From a bacterium (GTDB taxonomy: Bacteria > Desulfobacterota > JAPLJL01): a stretch of DNA of 64,000 bases. Below the pieces are notes generated by a model that made no database searches, was not told the origin of the DNA, and saw only the letters and a program-made list of their open reading frames with translations. The position numbers and the translations under genes were made by a program. Below, piece by piece: positions 55,047 through 64,000 of this stretch; the first letter of the stretch is position 1, and the number at the start of each line of letters is the position of its first letter. The stretch spans positions 62,001 through 126,000 of the forward strand of contig JAQTNV010000002.1 in the NCBI GenBank assembly GCA_028713675.1. The letters run 5' to 3'.

Positions 55047-56179
55047 GAAGCTCTCGTCAAATGCCGAGATGACCTTTGCGCCAGGGTCTCCATCAGCTGG
55101 TCGAACGGCCGGTTGAATTTCTCGACTCCTTCGTCCTCTAGCTGCCGCGTCACATCGTCGATGCTGATGCCCAGTTCCGGCAGTCGCTCCAACACCCGGC
55201 GGGCTTCCTTGACCTCTTGTTCGAGCCGGGCTTTCGGCTCTCCGTGGTCACGGTAGGCGTCCAGGGTTTCCAGCGGGGCCGTGTCGACCGTGTCCGGTCC
55301 GATGAGGGCCTCGACGTATTTCACGTCGCCGTAGTCCGGGTTCTTGGTGCCGGTGCTGGCCCAGAGCAGCCGCTGGATACGGGCGCCCTGAACCGCCAGC
55401 TTCCTGAACCGGTCGCCGCCGAAGATCTCTTTATAAATTTGATAGGCCATCTTCGCGCTGGCGATGGCGACTTGCCCGCGCGCCTTTTTCGCGAGGTCTG
55501 CCTCCCGGCTGACTTGGACAATGAGTTTTTCCAGCAGCGGATCCACCAGCGCATCAATGCGGCTTACAAAGAAGCTGGCCACCGAGGCCACATGTTTCAC
55601 GGGCTTCCCTTGGGTTGCGCGCACTTCAAGGCCTGCAAGGTAGGCTTCCGTAACCTGTCGATAACGGGGCAATCCAAAGAGCAGCGTAACGTTGACGCTG
55701 ATTCCTTCGCTGATAAGTTGCCGGATGGCGGGTAGTCCCTCGGCCGTCGCCGGGACCTTGATGAAGACATTGGGCCGGTTCAGCGCGGCCCACAACCGGC
55801 GGGCTTCCCGGATTGTACCCTGGGTGTCGTGCGCCAGGTGCGGATTGACCTCCAGGCTGACATACCCATCTTTGCCGTCAGTCCGGTCATATAGAGGCCG
55901 GAACTCGTCGGCGGCGCTCTGCACGTCGCGCTGGCTGAGGGCTTCGTAGATTGCCTCAGTGCCTTTTCCCTTGAGCGCCATGGCCCGGATGTCCTCGTCG
56001 TAATCATGGCTGTCCGCAATCGCCTTCTCGAAGATGGATGGATTCGAGGTCATCCCCCGCAGTCCATCCTCCTCGATCAGACGCCGGAGCCCGCCGCCGG
56101 CGATGAGATCTCGCCGGATGTAGTCCACCCAGATGGACTGACCGAGCGTTCCCAATTGTTTCAAAGGATTGTTATTCAT
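55043..56179 (-). CDS. tal: Transaldolase
   Basis: Enzyme of 378 residues of the TalB-related long subfamily. ATG 56179 starts [26 protein letters not shown]; earlier codons would be non-homologous. The Schiff-base Lys is in [18 protein letters not shown], and [10 protein letters not shown] ([10 protein letters not shown]) and [16 protein letters not shown] are family marks. It transfers dihydroxyacetone units between sugar phosphates. It is the first gene of the operon that runs to the H+-ATPase. A transketolase gene is not in the window. Confidence 0.95.
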   Translation of the reverse strand: MNNNPLKQLGTLGQSIWVDYIRRDLIAGGGLRRLIEEDGLRGMTSNPSIFEKAIADSHDYDEDIRAMALKGKGTEAIYEALSQRDVQSAADEFRPLYDRTDGKDGYVSLEVNPHLAHDTQGTIREARRLWAALNRPNVFIKVPATAEGLPAIRQLISEGISVNVTLLFGLPRYRQVTEAYLAGLEVRATQGKPVKHVASVASFFVSRIDALVDPLLEKLIVQVSREADLAKKARGQVAIASAKMAYQIYKEIFGGDRFRKLAVQGARIQRLLWASTGTKNPDYGDVKYVEALIGPDTVDTAPLETLDAYRDHGEPKARLEQEVKEARRVLERLPELGISIDDVTRQLEDEGVEKFNRPFDQLMETLAQRSSRHLTRAS

Positions 56180-56355
56180 GTTCTTGCCTCCGCGCTTTCC
56201 AGTACCGGGACTTTGGCTAGACAAAGCTGGCAATACTCGGCGCCGCTGAATCGTTCGGCTCCGCTTATATCCAAAGCAATCGGCATGCCAGGAGAATTAT
56301 CCATAAAAATATATCAAAATATTTCATGGATTTAAATTGGTTATATATAGCTAGC

Positions 56356-56386
56356 CTCGGAAAATAATGCCTGGAGATTTTCCGAG
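56356..56386. promoter_or_regulatory. Perfect inverted repeat upstream of the tal operon
   Basis: CTCGGAAAAT and ATTTTCCGAG form perfect 10-base arms around an 11-base loop, about 180 bases before the tal start. A second imperfect repeat with CAGGAAA/TTTCCTG follows at 56400-56420. They could be operators or a leader structure of the operon. Confidence 0.4.
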
Positions 56387-56477
56387 ATTATTCCACCGTA
56401 CAGGAAATTTTCCTGTCCAACGGTAAAAAAAGGTTCCTAAGAACAAATATCAAAAAAGTTTTCAAATTGACATTTAC

Positions 56478-56489
56478 TGACGAACGTCA
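56478..56489. promoter_or_regulatory. TGACG-N2-CGTCA palindrome
   Basis: A palindrome with five-base arms within a run of TGAC/GTCA half-sites (56467-56490), between tal and the ClC gene. It may be a regulator site for the tal operon. The rest of 56180-56566 contains no gene. Confidence 0.3.
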
Positions 56490-56566
56490 ACCGTCCCAGA
56501 CCGGCTCACTAGGGAATATTTACGTTTGTCGGGAAAAGTAAACCGATCCGGGGTCTCAGGCTTTTT

Positions 56567-58294
56567 TTACGATTTTTCCTTCAAGGCCTGGTTATAGGCG
56601 GCGATAATACTCTTGCGGGTTACCAGTCCGATCAGATGGCCGGGGTTATCCCGTTCTACCACCGGGATCTGGGCAACTTCTTTTTCTCCCAGTTTACCCA
56701 AGGCGGTTTTCAGGTTTTCGTCAGGATAGCAGACCACCACATTTTTAGTCATTATTTCCTTGACGGGGACTTCCGGCTTTCCCTCAACCAGGGCCTGGTT
56801 AACATCCTTGGGGGTAACTATTCCCACTAAATTATTTTTCTGGTCCAGAACTGAAAATCCCCGGTAACGGGTAGACTTAAACAGCAGATCCACGTTTTTA
56901 ACGCTGGTGGTTTCCTCGACGGTAGTTATTTTCTTAAACATCGCGTCAAAAACATTTATTTCCTCCATAAGATCCATTCCCTCGATTTTTTGAATGTTTA
57001 TTCCCCTTCTGACCAGCTTCAAAGTGTAGATCGATTCTTTGGTCAATCTTTTGATGACTACAGTGGAAATGACGCAGGTAATCATCAAGGGCAGGATAAT
57101 CTTATAATCCCCCGTCATCTCGAACAGGATAAGAATGGCTGAAATCGGAGCTTGGGCGGCCCCGGCAAAAGTCGCCCCCATCCCCACCAGGGCACAGGCC
57201 CCCGGAGGAATGGCAATATCAGGCATAAGTATTTGAGTGAGTTTGCCGAAGGCCTCCCCCAACATAGCCCCGATGAAAAGGGAAGGGGCGAATACTCCCC
57301 CGGACCCTCCCGAACCCAAGGTTAGGGAAGTGGCCAAAATCTTGAAAAAGACGAGAAGGACAACCGTCCCGAACACAATTTTCCCGGATAAAGCCAGCTC
57401 GATGGATTCGTAACCGACTCCAAAAATCTGGGGAAAGTAGAGCCCAATTAAGCCGACCAGCAATCCCCCCATCGCGGGTTTTATGTATTCAGGGATCTTG
57501 ATGAGTTTGAAAAGGTCTTCGCTTTTATACAGGACTTTAATAAAAAGCCAGGCTGCTCCGGCAGTCAGAAATCCAAAAATGAAATAAAGCGGCATCTCCC
57601 ATAGACTTAACAACTGGTAAGTTGGCGTTAAAAAAGCCGGATGATCCCCCAGGAAATACCGGGAGGTGATCGCGGCCGTCACCCCGGATAAAACCACGGA
57701 AGAAAAATGCCGGGGGCCATATTCCCTTAAAATTACTTCCAGGGAGAAAAATATTCCGGCCAGGGGAGCGTTGAAGGTCGCGGCGATCCCGCCGGCCGCC
57801 CCGCAGGCGACCAGGATCTTGGTTTTTTCCTCGGTAAGATTGAATACCTGCGCCAGGCTGGATCCGAGGGCGGAACCAATCTGGACAATCGGGCCTTCGC
57901 GGCCTACCGAGCCTCCGGAGCCAATGCAGATTGATGATGCCAGGGCTTTCACCACCGCTACCCTGGGCCTGATTCTGCCTCCGGCATTAGCCACCGCCAG
58001 CATAACTTCCGGCACCCCGTGTCCCTTGGTTTCTCTCGAAAAAGCATTAATTATGGGTCCAATGATCAAACCGCCCAGAGCGGGAATGATGATCACATAA
58101 TAGGGGCCCATAAATTGGAGAAGGTTGCGCCCTTCTGAAAAGAAAATAATTTTAAAAACGCCTATAAGCCAACGGAAGAGGATAGCTCCCAAACCTGAGC
58201 CCAACCCGATCAAAAGTGAAAAAACCAATAAAAAGGCGGCTTCCGAGGTTTGAAGGTAAAAAATGGCCTTTTTGACTACCTCTTTAATACGCAT
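56567..58294 (-). CDS. ClC chloride channel/antiporter with CBS pair
   Basis: Protein of 575 residues. The ClC filter regions are intact: GSGGSVGREGPIVQIGS, GGIAATFNAPLAGIFFSLEVIL and GSGGSGGVFAPSLFIGAMLG. About 18 helices fill the first 430 residues. The C-terminal part (about 445-570) contains two CBS domains (KNVDLLFKSTRYRGFSVLDQ and KEIMTKNVVVCYPDENLKTAL), which bind adenine nucleotides and tune transport. It belongs to the group with the gating Glu in GREGP. It could serve acid or osmotic balance beside the proton pump and Kup. It has its own orientation-matched position downstream of a short gap. Confidence 0.93.
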   Translation of the reverse strand: MRIKEVVKKAIFYLQTSEAAFLLVFSLLIGLGSGLGAILFRWLIGVFKIIFFSEGRNLLQFMGPYYVIIIPALGGLIIGPIINAFSRETKGHGVPEVMLAVANAGGRIRPRVAVVKALASSICIGSGGSVGREGPIVQIGSALGSSLAQVFNLTEEKTKILVACGAAGGIAATFNAPLAGIFFSLEVILREYGPRHFSSVVLSGVTAAITSRYFLGDHPAFLTPTYQLLSLWEMPLYFIFGFLTAGAAWLFIKVLYKSEDLFKLIKIPEYIKPAMGGLLVGLIGLYFPQIFGVGYESIELALSGKIVFGTVVLLVFFKILATSLTLGSGGSGGVFAPSLFIGAMLGEAFGKLTQILMPDIAIPPGACALVGMGATFAGAAQAPISAILILFEMTGDYKIILPLMITCVISTVVIKRLTKESIYTLKLVRRGINIQKIEGMDLMEEINVFDAMFKKITTVEETTSVKNVDLLFKSTRYRGFSVLDQKNNLVGIVTPKDVNQALVEGKPEVPVKEIMTKNVVVCYPDENLKTALGKLGEKEVAQIPVVERDNPGHLIGLVTRKSIIAAYNQALKEKS

Positions 58295-58622
58295 TTGTTT
58301 TTTGGGTTTGAGGGTCGGACGGGGAATACCAGGATAGACAAGTAAAATTACTAATCATTTTTCCTGGTTGGAATTTACCCGCTCGATAGGAATTTTGCAA
58401 GTTTGAGCCAACCCGCACTAAAATTATCCTTAATCTATAATTTCGCGTTGCCGAGGTTTGGATGATTACCTCCAGTATTATGATCCCTGTAAAACCGGAG
58501 GGCAGCGTGCTTTCAAAAAACCAGGTTTTGAATATCATTTACTTTCTGACGGTTGGTTTGAAGAGGGTTAGGGAATATCAAAGACGGAGCCGGGTTCGCG
58601 GGCTCCACACCGGGAGCTAATA

Positions 58623-59417
58623 ATGAAATCACTTAAGAAAATAATGAAAGTTGTGATTTTAGGAATTGTGCTTCTCGCACCTTTGCTTCCGGCGGCGGTC
58701 TCAGCCGAAACCGAAGGAGCCCCCGATTTAAAAGTGGTTTTAAAACGCCTGGACGATCTTTTCCGCTCGGCAAGCAGCGTGGGGTCAATGGAGCTTACCA
58801 TCGTAAAACCCCGCCGGAAGCACATCCTGAAACTCAAAATCTGGACCCAGGGCGAAGATAAAGCCTTGATCGTGATCGAGGCTCCCGAACGGGATAAAGG
58901 AACGTCCACCTTGAAGGTGGGGAAAAATCTCTGGAACTACCTGCCCAAGATCAACCGGACGATCCGGATTCCTCCCTCGATGATGCAAAGCTCCTGGATG
59001 GGAAGCGACTTTACCAACGATGACCTGGTCAAGGAATCGTCACTTTTAAAGGATTTTGACTCGCGGATGGCGGGACGTTCCGAGGATCCCCCCGGCTGGA
59101 AAATCGAGCTCACTGCCAAGCCCGGCCTGGTCGGCCTCTGGGAACGGATTGAATACTTGGTGGATTCGGAAGGCGGCTTGCCCCGGGAAGCGAGGTTCTA
59201 CGACCGCCGGAACCGGCTGGCCCGAATCATGACCTTCGACGAAATAAAAACCTTCAGCGGAAGAACCATCCCCGCGCATCTTACCCTCATCCCGATCGAC
59301 ACTGACGGGAAACCCGAGCCGGACACCCGAACCGAGATGCGTTACCTGGAAGTAAAATTCAACCTTCCGGTCCCGGATTCAACCTTCAGCCTTTCCGAAC
59401 TAGAGAGGAACCGTTGA
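58623..59417 (+). CDS. Periplasmic LolA-like outer-membrane lipoprotein-sorting protein
   Basis: Exported protein of 264 residues with signal peptide MKSLKKIMKVVILGIVLLAP ending AVSAE. The beta-rich body with FRSASSVGSMELTIVKPRR, KGTSTLKVGKNLWNYLPKINRTIRIPP and MMQSSWMGSDFTNDDLV is the COG2834/LolA-like fold that carries lipoproteins or lipids across the periplasm. It precedes two permeases, an ATPase and a barrel. The set looks like a lipid or lipoprotein export route. The 58295-58622 gap before it has no supported gene. Confidence 0.9.
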   Translation: MKSLKKIMKVVILGIVLLAPLLPAAVSAETEGAPDLKVVLKRLDDLFRSASSVGSMELTIVKPRRKHILKLKIWTQGEDKALIVIEAPERDKGTSTLKVGKNLWNYLPKINRTIRIPPSMMQSSWMGSDFTNDDLVKESSLLKDFDSRMAGRSEDPPGWKIELTAKPGLVGLWERIEYLVDSEGGLPREARFYDRRNRLARIMTFDEIKTFSGRTIPAHLTLIPIDTDGKPEPDTRTEMRYLEVKFNLPVPDSTFSLSELERNR

Positions 59418-59441
59418 AAAGGGAATACTGACAATAATTTT

Positions 59442-59460
59442 CCCCCTCTCTTCAAGGGGG
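59442..59460 (+). repeat. CCCCCT/AGGGGG hairpin before the first permease
   Basis: CCCCCT and AGGGGG pair across a seven-base loop. The 3' arm merges with the GGGGGAGGAG ribosome site of the permease gene, so the hairpin may cover it. It resembles the CCCCCTTC..AAGGGGG dispersed repeat seen again near 62706. Confidence 0.5.
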
Positions 59461-59472
59461 AGGAGATGATAT

Positions 59473-60747
59473 TTGAACTTAAAGAAGATGACAATTTCCT
59501 TCAGCACCCTGAAAATCGCCTGGCGGAACCTCGGCCGGAACCGGCGGAGGACGCTTCTGAGCGTGGGCGCGATCGCGCTCGGCCAGTTCACCCTGATCAC
59601 GGTGAACGGGTTGGACGCCGGTTATTTCGAGAGCATGCTCCGGATTGTCACCGGCCCGCTCATCGGTCACGTCCAGGTTCACCATCCCAAGTGGAGGGAG
59701 GAACAAGCGGTGGACCAATACCTGGACAACCTCTCGGAGGCCGAGAAGGAGATCCGGGCCTTGCCCAATGTCAAAAGCGTATCCGCCCGGGTCTTCTCGG
59801 CCGCACTCGCGGCCCCCGGCGAGCGCGGCCGCCAGCCCGCCGAAGCAGAGATGGGAATGGTAGTCGGGGTGGACGTTTCGGCCGAGAACCGGCAAGGGGG
59901 GATCCTGGCTTCCCTCCCGCCCGCGGATCTGCCGGGGCCGGGAAGCGTGGTCTTGGGTAAAGTTTTGGCCCAAAGGCTCAAGCTCACTCCCGGGAAGACC
60001 ATCGCGGTCATCAGCCAGGATACCGACGGGCTCCCGGTCAGTAATATCTTCCGGGTCAATGCCCTGATTCAGGGAGGAAACGAGCTTATCAGCCGTCTGG
60101 GGATCGTGATGGCGCTTAAGGATGCCCAGGGCTTCCTTGCTCTCCCCAACCAGGCCCACGAGATCATTATCCTGGGCGACGATTACCGGAAGGCCGGGGA
60201 ACTGGCCGAGCGGGTCAAATCTTTGCCCGCGCTCAAGAACGCCGAGGTGATTACCTGGAAGGAGGCTTTCCCGGTGATCGTTCGCCTGATCGGCATGAAG
60301 AACTGGATAGACCTGATTTTCCTGGTCATCCTGTTTATCGCGGCCGCGGCCGGGATCGCCAATACCATGATGATGTCCACGTTCGAGCGGACCCGCGAAT
60401 TCGGGATGCTTCTGGCCCTCGGGACCCGGCCCGGGCGGCTGATCAGGATGATCGCCTGGGAATCGGTGATTCTCGGCCTGGTGGGAGTAGCCCTTGGTTC
60501 AATCCTGGGGACGATCGTCGTGCTCATCACCTCGCATACCGGGATTGATTACGGGGCCTTGGGCGGAATCAGGGGTCAGGAATTGAGCTTTCAGGGGTTG
60601 ACCATTTCTTACGTGGTCTACCCGAAATTCGAATTCCATCAAGTGTTATTTGGGTTTGGGGCCGTTACGATCACCGCGGTCCTGACTTCCCTCTGGCCGG
60701 CCCTGCTGGCGGCCCGGCTCGAACCGGCGGAAGCGGTGCGCTCATGA
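59473..60747 (+). CDS. ABC transporter permease (LolC/LolE/MacB type)
   Basis: Membrane protein of 424 residues with the FtsX-like layout: one N-terminal helix (ALGQFTLITVNGLDAG), a large periplasmic domain of about 220 residues and three C-terminal helices (LIFLVILFIAAAAGIANTMMM, with FERTREFGMLLALGTRP). TTG 59473 is chosen because GGAG lies at 8-base spacing; ATG 59488 is the alternative. The start ISFSTLKIAWRNLGRNRRR is family-typical. It overlaps the next permease gene by 4 bases. Confidence 0.92.
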   Translation: MNLKKMTISFSTLKIAWRNLGRNRRRTLLSVGAIALGQFTLITVNGLDAGYFESMLRIVTGPLIGHVQVHHPKWREEQAVDQYLDNLSEAEKEIRALPNVKSVSARVFSAALAAPGERGRQPAEAEMGMVVGVDVSAENRQGGILASLPPADLPGPGSVVLGKVLAQRLKLTPGKTIAVISQDTDGLPVSNIFRVNALIQGGNELISRLGIVMALKDAQGFLALPNQAHEIIILGDDYRKAGELAERVKSLPALKNAEVITWKEAFPVIVRLIGMKNWIDLIFLVILFIAAAAGIANTMMMSTFERTREFGMLLALGTRPGRLIRMIAWESVILGLVGVALGSILGTIVVLITSHTGIDYGALGGIRGQELSFQGLTISYVVYPKFEFHQVLFGFGAVTITAVLTSLWPALLAARLEPAEAVRS

Positions 60748-61979
60748 CCGGAAGAATGATTATAAAATACGCGTTCCGGAGTCAGACCCGGCGTTTTCGC
60801 CGGACCATCCTTTCGGTCGTCGGGGTGGGGGTGGGGTGCGCCATGGGGATCATCGCCACCTGCTGGATTGGAGGGGAACAGGAAATGACGGTCCGGGCGG
60901 CCTCTGAGAGCGGGGCGGGACACCTGAAAATCGTCCCGGCCGGTTGGCTCGAGACCCGGGAAAACACCCTGCGGATTTCTGAGTGGAAAAGAACGCTGGC
61001 CCTGGCCCGGTCCCTGCCGGGGGTAAAGCGGGTCGCCTTCCGCGCCCGGACCGACGGCCTGCTGGCTTTCGGCAACCGCACCTCGGGAGTGGAAGTGACC
61101 GGGGTGGACCCGGATTCCGAGCGGGCCTTCAACCGGATCGTTTACAAAAGCAAGATCCAGGGCCGTTACCTTGAACCCGGAGACGCCGGCCAGGCGGTGA
61201 TCGGGCGGGAGCTCGCCCGGAGGCTCAAGGTCGGCCTGGATGACGACCTGATGATAACCCTTTCCGGAAAGGGGGAAATCGAAAGCGCCATGCTCCGGAT
61301 TGTCGGAATCCTGGATACAGGAAGCCAGGAGCTGGACCTCTCCGTCTGCCACATCACCCTTACGGAACTGGAACGGATGACCGGAATTTCCGGGCCCGCG
61401 GAGATTTCGATCCTGCTGGATAATTACAAACGCATTGATTCCACCCGCGAGGTCCTGGCCCGGGAACTTTCCGGCCGAAACCGGGTCATCACCTGGAAGG
61501 AGGTGGCCCCGGAGCTCGCGGCCGGGATGGAGGGGGATATGGCCTTCGCCCGGCTTTTGGTTTTGATTATCATAGCCGTAGTGGGGCTCGGGATCATGAG
61601 CGCCCAGCTCACCGCGGTGATGGAGAGGCGGCGGGAATTCGGGATCCTTTCCGCCCTGGGGATGCCGGGCCGCCGGATTGTCGGGATGATCCTGACCGAG
61701 GCTTTCCTGATCGGGCTTGGAGGCGCCCTGGTCGCGCTTGCGGTTTCCTTCCCCATTACCTACCGATTGGCCAGCCGGGGCGTGAACCTCTCCGCCCTGA
61801 TGGGCGGGTTAAACTCGTTTGGCGGAGTCCTGATTGATCCGGTGGCCTATGGCGACCTGGGTTGGTGGGTGGTCTGGTATGCCTTCGGGGTTTCCCTGGC
61901 GGCGACGGTTTTGGCTTCTCTATATCCGGCCCGGCTGGCGCAGAAGATTGATCCGGCCGAGGCTTTAAGGAGGATTTGA
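60744..61979 (+). CDS. Second ABC permease (LolC/LolE/MacB type)
   Basis: Protein of 411 residues with the same FtsX layout as its neighbour: N-terminal helix, periplasmic domain, three C-terminal helices with GIMSAQLTAVMERRREFGIL and SALGMPGRRIVGM. It forms a heterodimer with the first permease in the LolCE manner. ATGA overlap at the start and 1-base spacing to the ATPase show tight coupling. Confidence 0.93.
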   Translation: MTGRMIIKYAFRSQTRRFRRTILSVVGVGVGCAMGIIATCWIGGEQEMTVRAASESGAGHLKIVPAGWLETRENTLRISEWKRTLALARSLPGVKRVAFRARTDGLLAFGNRTSGVEVTGVDPDSERAFNRIVYKSKIQGRYLEPGDAGQAVIGRELARRLKVGLDDDLMITLSGKGEIESAMLRIVGILDTGSQELDLSVCHITLTELERMTGISGPAEISILLDNYKRIDSTREVLARELSGRNRVITWKEVAPELAAGMEGDMAFARLLVLIIIAVVGLGIMSAQLTAVMERRREFGILSALGMPGRRIVGMILTEAFLIGLGGALVALAVSFPITYRLASRGVNLSALMGGLNSFGGVLIDPVAYGDLGWWVVWYAFGVSLAATVLASLYPARLAQKIDPAEALRRI

Positions 61980-61980
61980 A

Positions 61981-62694
61981 ATGAGTGGAACCGACGGAAA
62001 TTTCCTGATTACCGCCCGCGGGGTGACCAAGATTTACCGGACGGGCCAAATCGAGGCCCCGGCTCTCCGGGGGGTAGATCTGGAGGTGAAATCAGGAGAA
62101 TTTATTTCGATCGTGGGCCCTTCCGGAAGCGGGAAAACCACCCTGCTTAACCTGATCGGCGCCCTGGATTCGCTGACCGGAGGGGAGCTTAAGGTCCTGG
62201 GTAAGGACGTGAGCGGGTTAAGCCGCCGCGAACGGGCCGAGCTTCGACTGCATCATCTAGGTTTCGTCTTCCAGGCCTATAACCTGATCCCGGTTCTCAC
62301 CGCCCGGGAAAACGTGGAATTCGTGCTCGAGCTTCAAGGCGTGGGCCGTGAGCGGAGCGCCCGCGCGGAGGAGGTGCTAGGCGAACTCGGTCTTTCCGAA
62401 TTTTCCGACCGCCGGCCGCTGGAGATGTCAGGAGGGCAGCAGCAACGGGTGGCGGTGGCGCGGGCGGTCGCCTCCCGGCCCCGGCTGGTTCTGGCGGATG
62501 AGCCCACCGCCAACCTCGACGGAGAGAATGCCGAGGTTCTCCTCCGCCTGATGCGAAGGCTCCGCGATGAACAGGGTATGACATTTGTTTTTTCCACGCA
62601 CGATTCCCGGGTGGTGGAACACGCGGAAAGGATCATAACCCTGACGGACGGTCGGGTTTCGCAGGATGAGAGAAGGAATCCAGATCGGGGTTGA
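61981..62694 (+). CDS. LolD/MacB-type ABC ATPase
   Basis: Protein of 237 residues with Walker A GPSGSGKTT, signature MSGGQQQRVAVARA, Walker B LVLADEPTANLD and switch His in FSTHDSRV. The sequence LGFVFQAYNLIPVLTARENV is typical of LolD/MacB ATPases. It energises the two permeases upstream to extract a lipid-linked cargo from the inner membrane for the LolA-like protein. Confidence 0.95.
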   Translation: MSGTDGNFLITARGVTKIYRTGQIEAPALRGVDLEVKSGEFISIVGPSGSGKTTLLNLIGALDSLTGGELKVLGKDVSGLSRRERAELRLHHLGFVFQAYNLIPVLTARENVEFVLELQGVGRERSARAEEVLGELGLSEFSDRRPLEMSGGQQQRVAVARAVASRPRLVLADEPTANLDGENAEVLLRLMRRLRDEQGMTFVFSTHDSRVVEHAERIITLTDGRVSQDERRNPDRG

Positions 62695-62705
62695 AAATTA
62701 TGAAA

Positions 62706-62738
62706 ATCCCCCTTCGTCCCCCTTTTCACAAAGAGGGA
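62706..62738 (+). repeat. Dispersed CCCCCTTCGT..AAAGAGGG repeat
   Basis: The sequence CCCCCTTCGTCCCCCTTTTC followed by AAAGAGGGA is a common type of intergenic hairpin repeat in related genomes. It lies between the ATPase stop and the barrel start and yields a false coding extension (PLRPPFHKEGR). Confidence 0.5.
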
Positions 62739-62768
62739 AGGCAAAAAATTCTCGCGATTATAAAATCG

Positions 62769-63995
62769 ATGATTTTCACGATTCTTTTGTTATTTCCATC
62801 AGTATCTGGTTCCGTGGAAATAACGGTCGGGGAGGATAAGGACTTGGTCTTCAACCCCAGCATGGCTCTCAAGGCGAGCCTCCTGGTTCCCGAGGGCGAC
62901 CCGGCCCTTAATCTCTGGCGTCTCCGCTTAGGGATGGACGGCAAGTACCAGTCCTGGGCCAAGCTCGGGTTCGCTTACGAACAGAGAATCCGGACCAACC
63001 CGGGAGAGGAAACGGGCGGTTTTGCCATCCTCCCGCCGGAAACGGAAGCGTCGTATCGGCTTCGGCAGTTGGATTGGTCCCTGGCGGAGAAGGGCATGGA
63101 ATATTCCTATAGGCACGAAATCGATCGGACGTTTTTGTCCTTTCACTTGGATCAGGCCGATCTGACCCTGGGCCGTCAAGCGATCGGTTGGGGGCGGGGG
63201 GTGATTTTCAGCGCGGTAGACGTTTTTTCTCCCTTTCAGCCGCTCGAGATTGACCGGGAATGGCGCCGGGGGGTGGATGCGGCTCGCGCCGACCTGAAGA
63301 TCTCGGATCGTTCTTCCCTGGATCTGGTGAGTGCTTGGGGACCGGACGCGGACATAGACAAATCCGCTTTCCTGGGCCGCCTGCGCGGGTTCGCCGGGCG
63401 GCTGGACGGCGAGTTTATTTTCGGATGGCGCGCCCGCGATCTCATGTACGCGGCAACCTGTTCCTCCCGTTTAGGCGGGGCTGAGCTTCACGGGGAGCTG
63501 GCGTTCTTCGATACGCCCGAGAGATTTCCCGGGGGGGCATTCGGCCGATGGGATTTCGCGGTCGCCAAGGCGGTTTTAGGAACGTCGTATACCTTTCAAA
63601 TCGGCCACGGCCTTTCTGCTTGGGCCGAGTATCACTTCTCCGGTTTCGGATTCGAGGATATCAAACAAGCGCCTTTAGCCTTGGCGACCGATAATTCCTA
63701 CCAAACCCGTTTCCTCCGCGGAGACACCCAGATTCTCGGACGGCAGGCGCTCGCGTTGCGGACCGCCTATGAGTTCAACGATTTACTTGATGTCAGTCTG
63801 TCCTGGATCGGAAGTCTCACGGATGGATCGGGGGTGATTGTCCCGGTATTCGACTCGACCGTCTCCGATAACTTATCGGTCACCGCCAGCTTCTTCTTCC
63901 CGTATGGGCCGGGTCTGGATAGCTCCGGATTGCCCCGCAGCGAGTATGGAAGCTCGCCCATCGCCGGATTCCTGCAGGTCAATATTTACCACTAA
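62769..63995 (+). CDS. Outer-membrane beta-barrel protein of the Lol-like cluster
   Basis: Protein of 408 residues from ATG 62769, giving a signal peptide MIFTILLLFPSVSGS; upstream codons lie in the repeat and are rejected. The rest alternates polar and non-polar residues in barrel strands such as LRLGMDGKYQSWAKLGFAYE, and has RTFLSFHLDQADLTLGRQAIGWGRGVIFSAVDVF, a pattern seen in DUF1302-like outer-membrane proteins. It may be the outer-membrane exit of the ABC/LolA route. It is not a member of a family I can name with certainty. Confidence 0.8.
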   Translation: MIFTILLLFPSVSGSVEITVGEDKDLVFNPSMALKASLLVPEGDPALNLWRLRLGMDGKYQSWAKLGFAYEQRIRTNPGEETGGFAILPPETEASYRLRQLDWSLAEKGMEYSYRHEIDRTFLSFHLDQADLTLGRQAIGWGRGVIFSAVDVFSPFQPLEIDREWRRGVDAARADLKISDRSSLDLVSAWGPDADIDKSAFLGRLRGFAGRLDGEFIFGWRARDLMYAATCSSRLGGAELHGELAFFDTPERFPGGAFGRWDFAVAKAVLGTSYTFQIGHGLSAWAEYHFSGFGFEDIKQAPLALATDNSYQTRFLRGDTQILGRQALALRTAYEFNDLLDVSLSWIGSLTDGSGVIVPVFDSTVSDNLSVTASFFFPYGPGLDSSGLPRSEYGSSPIAGFLQVNIYH

Positions 63996-64000
63996 AGTCT

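Noticed and set aside
58284-58622. Small open frames in the gap before the LolA-like gene
   Set aside because: They have no ribosome site, no family similarity, and overlap the ClC gene start or run into the LolA leader.

Overview
The window looks like a chromosomal segment of a Gram-negative, probably anaerobic or microaerobic bacterium. It encodes a TonB-dependent receptor, outer-membrane barrels, OmpA/Pal-type lipoproteins, LolA/LolD-like genes and two sigma-54 activators. FeoAB, small NifX-type and DUF134 proteins and a CoA-disulfide-reductase-type enzyme fit a Desulfobacterota-like or neighbouring lineage. That assignment is inferred from gene content only; no rRNA or tRNA gene was seen.

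Left part (1-20.6 kb). The edge holds the start of a NifX-type gene behind a sigma-54 promoter and next to a PAS/sigma-54 activator. A fur-feoA-feoB iron-uptake locus follows, in which a LysM/M23 gene sits between decayed duplicate pieces of feoA and feoB. Next comes an interrupted LytM-type gene, then a minus-strand operon of two lipoproteins, a TonB receptor, an ECF S-like protein, a methyltransferase, EcfT and EcfA. Divergent from it is a plus-strand set of small periplasmic protein, porin, metal-type binding protein and ABC-3 permease, with no ATPase of its own. A DUF134-NifX-CoA disulfide reductase operon closes the section, preceded by a perfect 20-bp palindrome and followed by a decayed Fe-S oxidoreductase fragment.

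Middle part (21-39.7 kb, plus strand). A histidine kinase/NtrC-type regulator pair is followed by two matched inverted repeats and a textbook -24/-12 promoter in front of an OmpA-type lipoprotein. Downstream are a WG-repeat protein, a kinase-like protein without its phospho-acceptor histidine, a second OmpA-type lipoprotein, two diguanylate cyclases, an SUMF1-fold protein, a membrane-sensor/HAMP protein fused to trehalose-6-phosphate synthase, OtsB, DUF5752, TreT, an ion-transporter-superfamily permease and Kup. I read this as an envelope and osmotic-stress region with two trehalose routes and potassium uptake.

Right part (40-64 kb). A long minus-strand operon (tal-pgm-usp-glgP-HAD-ackA-xfp-rpiB-fba-pgi-P-type H+-ATPase) forms a nearly self-contained route from glycogen through phosphoketolase to acetyl phosphate, acetate and ATP. 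A pgm tail remnant lies between usp and glgP. A ClC channel with CBS domains follows. The last 5.4 kb is a plus-strand LolA-like protein, two MacB/LolC-type permeases, a LolD-type ATPase and an outer-membrane barrel.

A recurring theme is partial local duplication followed by decay (feoA/feoB, pgm, ompA), along with interrupted genes (methyltransferase frameshift, in-frame TAG in a LytM gene, Fe-S remnant).
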